From contig CAKPRA010000038.1 of assembly GCA_934180065.1 (NCBI GenBank), positions 1 through 17,138 on the forward strand: a stretch of 17,138 nt of DNA, in the 5' to 3' direction. Made by a program: the position numbers and the translations under genes. Positions 1-6,607 of the stretch are shown piece after piece. Positions within the stretch are counted from its first letter, which is position 1. Every line of letters starts with the position of its first letter. The notes under the pieces are model-generated. The model worked only from the letters and a program-made list of their open reading frames with translations. It was not told the DNA's origin and did no database searches. Origin of the DNA: an uncultured Clostridia bacterium (GTDB lineage: Bacteria > Bacillota > Clostridia > TANB77 > CAG-508).

Positions 1-247
1 CCAGCAAGACTTGAATTTTTTTATATAATATATATTTACACGGCCTTATTTTTCCATATTTCAAAAGAATCATGAAAAGTCGCGCAGTTTGGGAGCTTTT
101 ACCCAAATATTCTAATACCACAAAACTTAAACAATGGCTCTACTGCTCTCACACCACTTTGTATGAGCGACCAGCAAGACTTGAATTTTTTTATATAATA
201 TATATTTACACGGCCTTATTTTTCCATATTTCAAAAGAATCATGAAA
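1..247. repeat. Tandem array 1 of a structured intergenic repeat (period 170)
   Basis: Bases 1-77 and 171-247 are identical, giving a tandem direct repeat with a period of 170. The window opens inside one unit, so at least one more copy lies to the left. The unit has a conserved core at 81-178 (begins CGCGCAG, ends CCAGCAAG) followed by an AT-rich tail with a T run and CGGCC. The same core, diverged, occurs twice at 4924-5020 and 5089-5185. The array lies directly downstream of nrdG, with no separate terminator visible between them. It could be a non-coding RNA family, a MITE-like mobile repeat or both. The repeat itself is certain; its nature is not known to me. Confidence 0.9.
81..178 (+). 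ncRNA. Candidate structured RNA core, copy 1
   Basis: This 98-nt core shares long identical blocks with the copies at 4924-5020 and 5089-5185: GCAG-TTGGGAGCTTTTA near the left end, CACAAAACT in the middle, and CTCTCACAC, ACTTTGTATG and GCGACCAGCAAG near the right end. AAGTC just before it and GACTT just after it can pair and close the core. Inside, TTTG (88-91) can pair with CAAG at the right end, and CTC (146-148) with GAG (165-167). Changes relative to the other copies keep pairing on the plus strand through G-U pairs, which is why I give + as the likely RNA strand. Expression is not shown, and a DNA-level hairpin element remains possible. Confidence 0.45.
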
Positions 248-254
248 TCGCCTC

Positions 255-743
255 TTATAATGTTATTATTCTATTTTCTTTTAAAGACTTCTGCACATCA
301 ATAACTCTTTGATTTTCAGAGCCTTTCCATTTTAGTTTTGGATTATGTAATTCCTCCATATACTGCCCATCAACTAACACGTCTAGATATTTTGCAATTT
401 CTTTATCTTTAATATTTTTTTCAAATGAAAAACCAGTCCAAGCCCATAAGCTTTTATTAGGATATTTGCTTTTAAAAGCTTTAGCAAGCGTTGTCGTTCC
501 CTCTATATTGTTTGGATGCATAGGCTCTCCTCCTAATATTGATAATCCTACAATGTTATCATTATCACATAATTCCAATACTCTTTCTATTGTTTTTTCA
601 TTAAATTCCTTTCCACCATTAAAATCATGTGTTTCTGGATTAAAACAATTTTTACAATTAAAAGTACAACCCTGCATAAAAATTGAAACTCTAACACCTG
701 GGCCATTTGCAATATCCATTTTTCTAATTTTATTATATCTCAA
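255..743 (-). CDS. nrdG: Anaerobic ribonucleotide reductase-activating protein NrdG (radical SAM)
   Basis: NrdG uses a 4Fe-4S cluster and S-adenosylmethionine to create the glycyl radical on NrdD, which makes deoxyribonucleotides without oxygen. The radical SAM motif CX3CX2C is present as CTFNCKNC (Cys 26, 30 and 33 from the chosen start), followed by the GGEP SAM-binding motif. DIANGPGVRVSIF near the N-terminus is typical of the family, and about 162 residues is normal length. I chose a TTG start at 743 because AAGGTG lies 6 nt upstream and the protein then begins RYNKIRK as relatives do. The frame is open to an ATG at 758, but that ATG has no ribosome site and lies 5 nt past the nrdD stop. 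It forms an operon with nrdD. Confidence 0.95.
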   Translation of the reverse strand: MRYNKIRKMDIANGPGVRVSIFMQGCTFNCKNCFNPETHDFNGGKEFNEKTIERVLELCDNDNIVGLSILGGEPMHPNNIEGTTTLAKAFKSKYPNKSLWAWTGFSFEKNIKDKEIAKYLDVLVDGQYMEELHNPKLKWKGSENQRVIDVQKSLKENRIITL

Positions 744-763
744 TACAATCACCTTCATAAAAA

Positions 764-2956
764 TTATTCATCATCTTTATTATCAATATGTAATACACGC
801 TCTTTTATTTCTTGAGTTCTTCCTTTGTTCCAAAAATTACTTCCTATATAACCACAAGTTCTTCTTGCAACATTTAATGTGTCATGATTTCTATTACCAC
901 AATTTGGGCAATACCATTCAAGATTATCATCTATTAAAATTTCCCCATCATATCCACATTCTTGGCAATAATCTGATTTCGTATTTAACTCAGCATACAT
1001 TATATTATTGTAGATAAAGTCAATTATTTGTAATACAACATCAATATTATCTTGTAAATTTGGTGTTTCAATATATGAAATTGCACCACCAGGACTTAAC
1101 ACTTGGAATTCACTTTCCAATTTTAACTTTGAAAAAGCGTCAATTTCCTCAAACACAGGAACATGATATGAATTTGTAATATAATTTCTATCTGTTATAC
1201 CTTCAATAGTTCCAAATCTACGTTTCAAACATTTAGCAAATTTATAAGTAGTTGATTCAATTGGAGTACCATATACACTATAATCAATATCCTCTTCTAA
1301 CTTCCATTCTTGGCATTTATCATTCATTTTTTGCATAACTTTTAGTCCAAATTCTTTACTTGGTCCATTATCAGTATGGCTATTTCCGGTCATATATTTT
1401 ACACACTCATATAAACCTGCATATCCTAGAGAAATTGTTGAGTATCCGCCATGCAACAATTTATGAATAGATTCTCCTTTATCTAATCTAGCAAGAGCTC
1501 CATATTGCCATAAAATTGGGGCAACATCAGATGTTGCTTTACTTAATCTTTCATGTCTTGCCTGTAAAGCTCTGTGGCATAATTCAAGTCTTTCTTCAAA
1601 TATCTTCCAGAACTTATCTTCATCTTTATCTGACGAAAGAGCAACATCTACTAAGTTGATTGTTACAACACCTTGGTTAAATCTTCCATAATATTTGCCT
1701 TTACCTTCAACATAATTACCAGCTTTAGCAATATTCCCTTTACTTATTAGTCTGTCTGGTGTAAGGAATGATCTACAACCCATACAAGGATAACAATCTC
1801 CTTCTCCCAATTCATTCTTCTTCAAATCTTTCATAACTTTTTCTGAAATATAATCAGGAACCATTCTTTTTGCAGTACATTTTGCAGCAAGTTCAGTTAA
1901 ATACCAATATTTACTATCTTTATGAATATTATCCTCTTCAAGAACATATAGAAGCTTTGGAAAAGCTGGAGTTATATATACACCTTTTTCATTTTTCATT
2001 CCCAAAATTCTCTGATTTAGCATCTCTTCAATAATCATAGCAAGCTCTTCTTTATATTCTTCCGTTTCACCCAAATATAAACAAACACTTAAGAAAGGAG
2101 ATTGACCATTTGTAGTAGTCATAGAATTAATTTGATATTGGAATGTTTGAACTCCATCTTTAATCTCTTTTTTCAGATCTTCCTTAGCAAATTTTATACA
2201 TTGCTCTTCAGATAATCCTCTTTCCTTATATTTGTCCAAATATTTATTATAACTATCTCTAACAAAAGGAGCCAAATGTGTCATAGTAACTGTTGCTCCA
2301 CCATATTGACTAGAAGTTACTGCAGTAATTATTTGTGTTGCAATTGTCATAGCTGTTAGAAACTTATGTGGTTTTTCAATCATAACGCCATTAATATTTG
2401 TTCCATTTTGTAACATATCTTCAAGATTAATTAAATCACAATTATGTAGAGCATTTTGCGCAAAATAATCCGCATCGTGGAAATGAATTATTCCTTCATC
2501 ATGAGCTTTTACAATATCTTCTGGTAATAAAAATCTTCTAGTAATATCAGTACTTGTTATTCCAGCCAAATAATCTCTTTGTGTTGTAACAACTTTAGCA
2601 TTTTTATTAGAATTTTCTGTATTCCAATATTCGCTTTCACCATCTATTAGCTCTTTTATAGATTGATCTGTTGTATTCGCCTTCCTCACAAGCTCTCTTG
2701 TATATCTATAAGTAATATATTTTTTAGCTAATTGATATTTATCAAATTCCATTAATTTTTCTTCAATTATATCTTGTACATCTTCAACAAGTATTCTTTT
2801 TTTACCCAAATCTTTTATATATTGAATAATTTCTTTTATTTCTTCTTTTGATGCTTTTTCTTTACCTCTAACTTCTTCATTTGCCTTACCTATTGCAACT
2901 TTAATTTTATTATCATCAAAATCAACAATTGATCCATCTCTTTTTATGATTTTCAT
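764..2956 (-). CDS. nrdD: Anaerobic (class III) ribonucleoside-triphosphate reductase NrdD
   Basis: NrdD reduces ribonucleoside triphosphates to dNTPs in anaerobic cells through a glycyl radical installed by NrdG. The 730-residue protein has an N-terminal ATP-cone (about residues 1-92, starting MKIIKRDGS) for allosteric control. The catalytic barrel contains the conserved HNCDL and CYPCMGC cysteine regions. The C-terminus carries a zinc site made of two CXXC pairs (CQEC, CPNC) and the glycyl radical motif RRTCGYIG, with the radical glycine near residue 702. The ATG at 2956 is preceded by AAGGTGGAG. The frame is open 40 codons further upstream, but those codons run through a hairpin (3006-3031) and do not resemble the family. 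nrdG follows within 20 nt, so the two are surely co-transcribed. Confidence 0.97.
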   Translation of the reverse strand: MKIIKRDGSIVDFDDNKIKVAIGKANEEVRGKEKASKEEIKEIIQYIKDLGKKRILVEDVQDIIEEKLMEFDKYQLAKKYITYRYTRELVRKANTTDQSIKELIDGESEYWNTENSNKNAKVVTTQRDYLAGITSTDITRRFLLPEDIVKAHDEGIIHFHDADYFAQNALHNCDLINLEDMLQNGTNINGVMIEKPHKFLTAMTIATQIITAVTSSQYGGATVTMTHLAPFVRDSYNKYLDKYKERGLSEEQCIKFAKEDLKKEIKDGVQTFQYQINSMTTTNGQSPFLSVCLYLGETEEYKEELAMIIEEMLNQRILGMKNEKGVYITPAFPKLLYVLEEDNIHKDSKYWYLTELAAKCTAKRMVPDYISEKVMKDLKKNELGEGDCYPCMGCRSFLTPDRLISKGNIAKAGNYVEGKGKYYGRFNQGVVTINLVDVALSSDKDEDKFWKIFEERLELCHRALQARHERLSKATSDVAPILWQYGALARLDKGESIHKLLHGGYSTISLGYAGLYECVKYMTGNSHTDNGPSKEFGLKVMQKMNDKCQEWKLEEDIDYSVYGTPIESTTYKFAKCLKRRFGTIEGITDRNYITNSYHVPVFEEIDAFSKLKLESEFQVLSPGGAISYIETPNLQDNIDVVLQIIDFIYNNIMYAELNTKSDYCQECGYDGEILIDDNLEWYCPNCGNRNHDTLNVARRTCGYIGSNFWNKGRTQEIKERVLHIDNKDDE

Positions 2957-3002
2957 TTCATCTCCACCTTTCCTGTATGGAAATATTATATATCTTATTT
3001 TC

Positions 3003-3031
3003 AAAAAAACTGTTGCGTTAGCAACAGTTTT
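3003..3031 (-). terminator. Strong hairpin with T run: sigE terminator or nrdD leader attenuator
   Basis: AAAACTGTTGC (3006-3016) and GCAACAGTTTT (3021-3031) form a perfect 11-bp stem with a 4-nt loop, and the minus strand then continues with T residues (A run at 3003-3009). It fits an intrinsic terminator for the spoIIGA-sigE transcript. If nrdD has a promoter upstream of it, near the repeats at 3077-3115, the same hairpin would instead lie in the nrdD leader. A perfect TATAAT lies just past it at 2985-2990 (minus) but has no recognisable -35. Confidence 0.8.
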
Positions 3032-3076
3032 ATCTTTTTTAAAAATAAATATTGAAATTCTGATAGCTCTATCCAT

Positions 3077-3115
3077 TATTACATTTTTTTAATATACTTG
3101 TAACATATTTGTAAT
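3077..3115. promoter_or_regulatory. Four 11-bp-spaced direct repeats, OmpR/PhoP/WalR-like box, upstream of nrdD
   Basis: On the plus strand the half-sites are TATTAC (3077-3082), TTTAAT (3088-3093), TGTAAC (3099-3104) and TGTAAT (3110-3115), each separated by 5 nt. The last two match the published WalR consensus TGTWAH-N5-TGTWAH exactly; the first two have one mismatch each. Read on the minus strand the units are RTTACA-like, which also resembles PhoP boxes. The block aligns to the array upstream of ftsA at about 30 of 39 positions. It overlaps nothing coding and starts next to the sigE stop. The responsible regulator is unknown. Confidence 0.45.
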
Positions 3116-3119
3116 AATA

Positions 3120-3851
3120 TTAGCCTGTTTTACTTTTAATATCTCTTCTCATTTTTGAAATAATTTTTTTCTCCAATCTAGAAATATAACTTTGAGAAAT
3201 TCCCAACATATCAGCAACCTCTTTTTGGGTTTTCTCCTCATCAGTTCCAAAACCAAATCTAAGCTCCATAATATTCTTTTCTCTAGGACTCAATTTTTTA
3301 ATTGACTCCTTAAGCAATTTTTTATCAACCTCATCTTCAATTCTTCTAGAAGTAATATCACACTCTGTACCTAAAATATCTGATAGTAAAAGTTCATTTC
3401 CATCACCATCTTGGTTCAAAGGCTCATCTATTGATATTTCACCTTTAATTTTATTGCTCTTCCTCAAAAACATTAAAATTTCATTTTCAATACATCTCGA
3501 AGCATATGTAGCAAGTTTAATATTTTTATCTGTATTAAAAGTATTAATTGCCTTCATAAGACCAATAGTTCCTATAGAAATTAAATCTTCAATTCCAACA
3601 CCAGTATTCTCAAATTTTTTAGCAATATATACTACTAATCTAAGATTTCTTTCAACTAAAACCTTTTTAATATTTTCATCTCCACTAGCTAATTTAGCTA
3701 AAGCATCCTCTTCCTCATCTGAATCTAATGGAGGTGGTAATGTTTGACTTCCTGCAATATAATATATTGGTAGCTCTTCAATTTTGTCATTATTGATGTA
3801 TTTTGCATATACTATATTTACCTTTGCCTTTAGCAATTGTATTATATTCAT
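3120..3851 (-). CDS. sigE: RNA polymerase sporulation sigma factor SigE (as pro-SigmaE)
   Basis: SigmaE directs early mother-cell gene expression after asymmetric septation. The 243-residue protein has an N-terminal pro-sequence (about 30 residues, ending near LPIYYIAGSQTLPPPL, where relatives are cleaved by SpoIIGA). It is followed by sigma region 2 (NLRLVVYIAKKFENTG, LATYASRCIENEI) and region 4 with its helix-turn-helix (KEVADMLGISQSYISR). Similarity to Bacillus subtilis SigE is close throughout. The ATG at 3851 has AAAGGAG about 11 nt upstream. The start lies inside spoIIGA, overlapping its end by 62 nt, so the protease and its substrate are translationally linked. In most relatives sigG follows; here nrdD does. 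Confidence 0.96.
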   Translation of the reverse strand: MNIIQLLKAKVNIVYAKYINNDKIEELPIYYIAGSQTLPPPLDSDEEEDALAKLASGDENIKKVLVERNLRLVVYIAKKFENTGVGIEDLISIGTIGLMKAINTFNTDKNIKLATYASRCIENEILMFLRKSNKIKGEISIDEPLNQDGDGNELLLSDILGTECDITSRRIEDEVDKKLLKESIKKLSPREKNIMELRFGFGTDEEKTQKEVADMLGISQSYISRLEKKIISKMRRDIKSKTG

Positions 3852-4749
3852 TTTTAACTCTACTCCTTTCCAATATTTGCAAGCCTATCAAAGCAGAATA
3901 TTTATTATTTATACTAAGAGCATCATTATAAAATCCAATAAGCACGTCATCTATTTCATTTATTTCATCTTGATATTCAACTTTCATTTTATCTATTTTG
4001 TAAGCAACCATAATACCATTTTTATTACCAACAGAAATATATGGAATTATTTTCAATCTTGCATCACAAAATTCATCTTTTGAAAAATCACCACCTCCAA
4101 TCAAAGTATCTATTCTATTAAAATAATCTTCATCAAATAATTTTTTTGCAGTCTTTTTATCAACAATAACAACTGGATCTTTAGAAACAGGATCTGTCAA
4201 CAAATTTCCTGTATCTAACAAAGCTGTCAATTTCACTGATTTTCCTCTATTAAATAATTCAATATTACACAACATATCTTTTTTATTTAATTTTTGTTTC
4301 ATTTTAATTAACTTCATACTCATCTTAATCAAAGCATAACTTACAATTGCAGAAATAATAACTAATTCAAAAATATACTCTCCTCCAATAATTATTCCAT
4401 TAACAATATATATAACTTTAGGTTTGAAAAAATGAACAAAACCTAATGTACAACCCGCATATATAAAGGAAACCATAAAAAACACAATTAGCTCTTTAAA
4501 AACTTTTACAAACTTATTTGAGTTAAAACTCAATTTTACCAAAATGACTCCCATAACTATCTTTGATAAATTTAAAACCAAATTAGAAAAATTAAAATAT
4601 AGAGAAAACACATATATAACTCCAATAAAACTAGCCATTACTATTCGTGATTTTTTAACAGCCCTATTAAGCAATTTACCAGTTGTAAATAAAATTAAAT
4701 AATTCATACAAAAGTTTTCCAAAATTATTAAATCCAAATATGCAACCAA
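3790..4749 (-). CDS. spoIIGA: Sporulation sigma-E factor-processing peptidase SpoIIGA
   Basis: SpoIIGA is a membrane aspartic protease that removes the pro-sequence of SigmaE at the sporulation septum. The N-terminal half has about five hydrophobic segments. The C-terminal half is cytosolic and holds the catalytic motif LLDTGN, with Asp about residue 179, close to Asp183 of B. subtilis. IGGGDFS and IPYISVG are also family-typical. I chose a TTG start at 4749, since AAAGGAGG lies 7 nt upstream and the protein then begins VAYLDLIILENF like relatives (319 residues). The frame extends to 4791 but without a ribosome site. It precedes and overlaps sigE. Its promoter must lie between 4750 and the repeat array; I could not identify one with confidence. 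Confidence 0.94.
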   Translation of the reverse strand: MVAYLDLIILENFCMNYLILFTTGKLLNRAVKKSRIVMASFIGVIYVFSLYFNFSNLVLNLSKIVMGVILVKLSFNSNKFVKVFKELIVFFMVSFIYAGCTLGFVHFFKPKVIYIVNGIIIGGEYIFELVIISAIVSYALIKMSMKLIKMKQKLNKKDMLCNIELFNRGKSVKLTALLDTGNLLTDPVSKDPVVIVDKKTAKKLFDEDYFNRIDTLIGGGDFSKDEFCDARLKIIPYISVGNKNGIMVAYKIDKMKVEYQDEINEIDDVLIGFYNDALSINNKYSALIGLQILERSRVKNEYNTIAKGKGKYSICKIHQ

Positions 4750-4923
4750 AATTACCCCTCCTTTATATTTTATGTTTTGACAAAGAGCCACTATTCACCG
4801 CAACTCATTCTTAGCCAAACAATATATAAATAGCATTACAGTAGCTACTGCCATATAGCAAAAATAATAACAAATTTAATTTAATAGAGTAGGATATGTG
4901 AATATATATATTAAAAAAAGTGA

Positions 4924-5020
4924 CGCGCAGCTTGGGAGCTTTTAGAAAACATCTTAATATCACAAAACTAAAACGAGGAAACTGCAACTCTCACACTACT
5001 TTGTATGGGCGACCAGCAAG
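4924..5020 (+). ncRNA. Candidate structured RNA core, copy 2a
   Basis: This core is closed by GTGAC (4920-4924) and GTCAC (5020-5024) and continues outward as an AT-rich stem of about 30 bp. Possible internal pairs on the plus strand are TTTTAG (4940-4945) with CTAAAA (4968-4973) and CTC (4988-4990) with GGG (5007-5009). ACAAA (4962-4966) can pair with TTTGT (5000-5004), which would form a pseudoknot with the CTC hairpin loop. A T run at 5027-5032 follows and could end a plus-strand transcript. Flanking genes run on the other strand. I do not recognise the family. Confidence 0.45.
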
Positions 5021-5088
5021 TCACGCTTTTTTAATATATATATTCACATATCCGGCCTATTATAGTAATCTTATATGTTAAAAAAGTA

Positions 5089-5185
5089 CGTGCAGCTTGG
5101 GAGCTTTTAGAAAACATCTTAATATCACAAAACTAAAACGAGGGAACTGCAACTCTCACACTACTTTGTATGGGCGACCAGCAAG
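5089..5185 (+). ncRNA. Candidate structured RNA core, copy 2b
   Basis: This core is 97 nt and almost identical to that at 4924-5020 (differences include CGTGCAG for CGCGCAG and GAGGGAAC for GAGGAAAC). The right arm (TCACTC, T run, AATATATATATTCACATAT) matches the first copy. The left arm (TTATATGTTAAAAAAGTA) is shorter and pairs poorly, so the outer stem is weaker here. It shares the conserved TTGGGAGCTTTTA and GCGACCAGCAAG blocks. Function and expression are unknown. Confidence 0.42.
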
Positions 5186-5318
5186 TCACTCATTTTTAAT
5201 ATATATATTCACATATTCAGCTTATTATAATACTATAAACAATAACAACTAAGCTTTTAATATAGCATATTTTACATCAAACTTCTAAAAAAACTTGTCA
5301 AATCTTGAGCAAGAAAAA

Positions 5319-5350
5319 AAGAAATAATCTACATACATAGATTATTTCTT
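5319..5350 (-). terminator. Intrinsic terminator of the division operon (after ftsZ)
   Basis: AAGAAATAATCTA (5319-5331) and TAGATTATTTCTT (5338-5350) form a perfect 13-bp stem with a 6-nt loop. On the minus strand it is followed by a run of T residues (A run 5314-5320). It sits about 40 nt past the ftsZ stop and closes the minus-strand cluster. A plus-strand T tract at 5353-5359 means it could also work the other way. Confidence 0.9.
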
Positions 5351-5391
5351 ATCTTTTTTTATTATTTGTTTATAAATTTGACAATATCCAA

Positions 5392-6538
5392 TTATTTATT
5401 TCCAGATTTTTTTCTAAGGAATGATGGAATGTCCAAATCATTAGAATTCAAAGGCTCATTTTTTGAAGGTATTGAGCTAGCTTTTTGTTCCCATGGTTTA
5501 ACAGTTGCATTACTATTATTTGATTGAATTCCATTTAATCCTGGAATATTTCCTATTGTTGGTTTTGTTTCTGTATCAAACCCTGTAGCAATAACTGTAA
5601 TTACTATATCTTCATCAATAGTTTCATCAATAACAGCACCAAAGATAATATTTGCTTCTGGATCAGCACTACGTTGAACTATTTCAGCAGCAGTATTAAC
5701 TTCATGTAATCCTAAGTTTGCACCACCTGTAATATTAATGATAACACCTCTTGCTCCTTCAATTGAGCTTTCAAGCATTGGGTTTTGAATAGCTTGTTTA
5801 GCAGCATCTTCAGCTCTTGATTCTCCTGATGCTCTACCAACACCCATATGAGCTATACCTGTGTTAAGCATAATTGTTTTAACATCAGCAAAGTCTAAGT
5901 TTACAAGTCCTGGTACTGCAATTAAGTCTGATATACCTTGTACACCTTGTCTTAATACATCATCAGCCATTTTGAAAGCTTCAACAATTGATGTTTTTCT
6001 ATCAATTATTTGTAATAATTTATCATTTGGTATAACAACTAATGTATCAACTTTACTTTTTAAGCTCTCAATTCCTCTTTCAGCTTGTGATAATCTTTTT
6101 TTACCTTCAAATGTAAATGGTTTTGTTACAACACCTATTGTTAATATTCCCATTTCTTTAGCACATGCTGCAACTATTGGGGCTGCACCAGTTCCTGTTC
6201 CGTCCACCCATTCCGGCTGTTACGAATACCATATCTGCACCTCTTAAAGCTTCTGTTATTTCAGATTTGCTTTCTTCAGCTGCTTGTGCACCTATATCTG
6301 GATTAGCTCCTGCTCCTAATCCTCTTGTAATTTTTTCTCCGATTTGTATTTTTGAAGCAGCTTTAGATAATATTAAAGCTTGTCTATCTGTATTTACTGC
6401 TACAAATTCTACTCCTCTTATTCCTGAATCAACCATTCTGTTTACGGCATTAGTTCCACCACCGCCTACACCAATAACTTTGATTGTGGCTGTTCCATCT
6501 ATCATTATTCCACTTTCTTCTGCGTTATCCATTATCAT
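5392..6538 (-). pseudogene. ftsZ: Cell division GTPase FtsZ, reading frame broken by one extra base at 6202
   Basis: FtsZ polymerises into the cytokinetic Z-ring. The N-terminal part (from ATG 6538, GGAGG 8 nt upstream) runs correctly through VIGVGGGGTNAVNRM and FVAVNTD to codon 112, VTAGMGG. The frame then shifts. The rest continues in another frame as GTGTGAAP, then the GTPase and C-terminal domains, ending DIPSFLRKKSGNK, which is the FtsA-binding tail. Removing the single base at 6202 (G on the plus strand) restores GMGGGTGTG, the tubulin/FtsZ signature loop, and a normal 381-residue protein. As written, the first part ends at 6158. Everything else is well conserved and FtsZ is normally essential, so a sequencing or assembly error is the simplest explanation; a true mutation with another ftsZ copy elsewhere is possible. 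ftsA lies 69 nt upstream. Confidence 0.95.
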
Positions 6539-6607
6539 AATGTTTTCCTCCCTATTTATATTTAAAAATTAATAACATCCTTTTTTGAGCTTGCTAGCTC
6601 TTCTATT

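Larger units (their letters stand above)
4883..5230. repeat. Tandem array 2 of the structured intergenic repeat (two copies, period 165)
   Basis: Two near-identical copies of the repeat family seen at 1-247 lie head to tail in the 640-nt gap between spoIIGA and ftsZ. Their cores (4924-5020 and 5089-5185) differ from each other at only two or so positions but differ more from the copy at 81-178, so copies within an array are homogenised or recently duplicated. Copy 1 is enclosed by long complementary arms: GGATATGTG plus an AT block at 4892-4924 pairs with 5020-5053, and AATAG (4883-4887) with CTATT (5057-5061). Copy 2 has a matching right arm but a diverged left arm. No protein gene is visible in this gap. 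Confidence 0.92.

Noticed and set aside
1..247. Array 1 (and array 2) as a CRISPR array
   Set aside because: The repeated unit is 165-170 bp and repeats as a whole. There are no short uniform repeats with unique spacers, and no cas genes nearby.
466..1017. Plus-strand open frames lying opposite minus-strand genes (for example 466-1017, 5861-6247, 7434-7940, 12652-13074)
   Set aside because: They are antisense shadows of well-identified genes, with no ribosome sites or family resemblance.
2957..3076. N-terminal extension of NrdD by 40 residues
   Set aside because: It is encoded across a strong terminator-type hairpin and does not resemble the family; ATG 2956 has the ribosome site and the ATP-cone start.
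2957..3119. NrdR box upstream of nrdD
   Set aside because: I looked for paired ACAC-ATAT-like boxes and saw none convincing; AT-rich stretches only superficially resemble them.
4776..4782. Spo0A box (TGTCAAA on the minus strand) upstream of spoIIGA
   Set aside because: It lies only about 27 nt from the start codon, downstream of where the promoter should be, and a 7-mer is common in AT-rich DNA.
6158..6207. Programmed ribosomal frameshift in ftsZ
   Set aside because: The fault is one extra base with no slippery sequence, and programmed shifting is not known for ftsZ. Removing the base restores the exact GGGTGTG motif.
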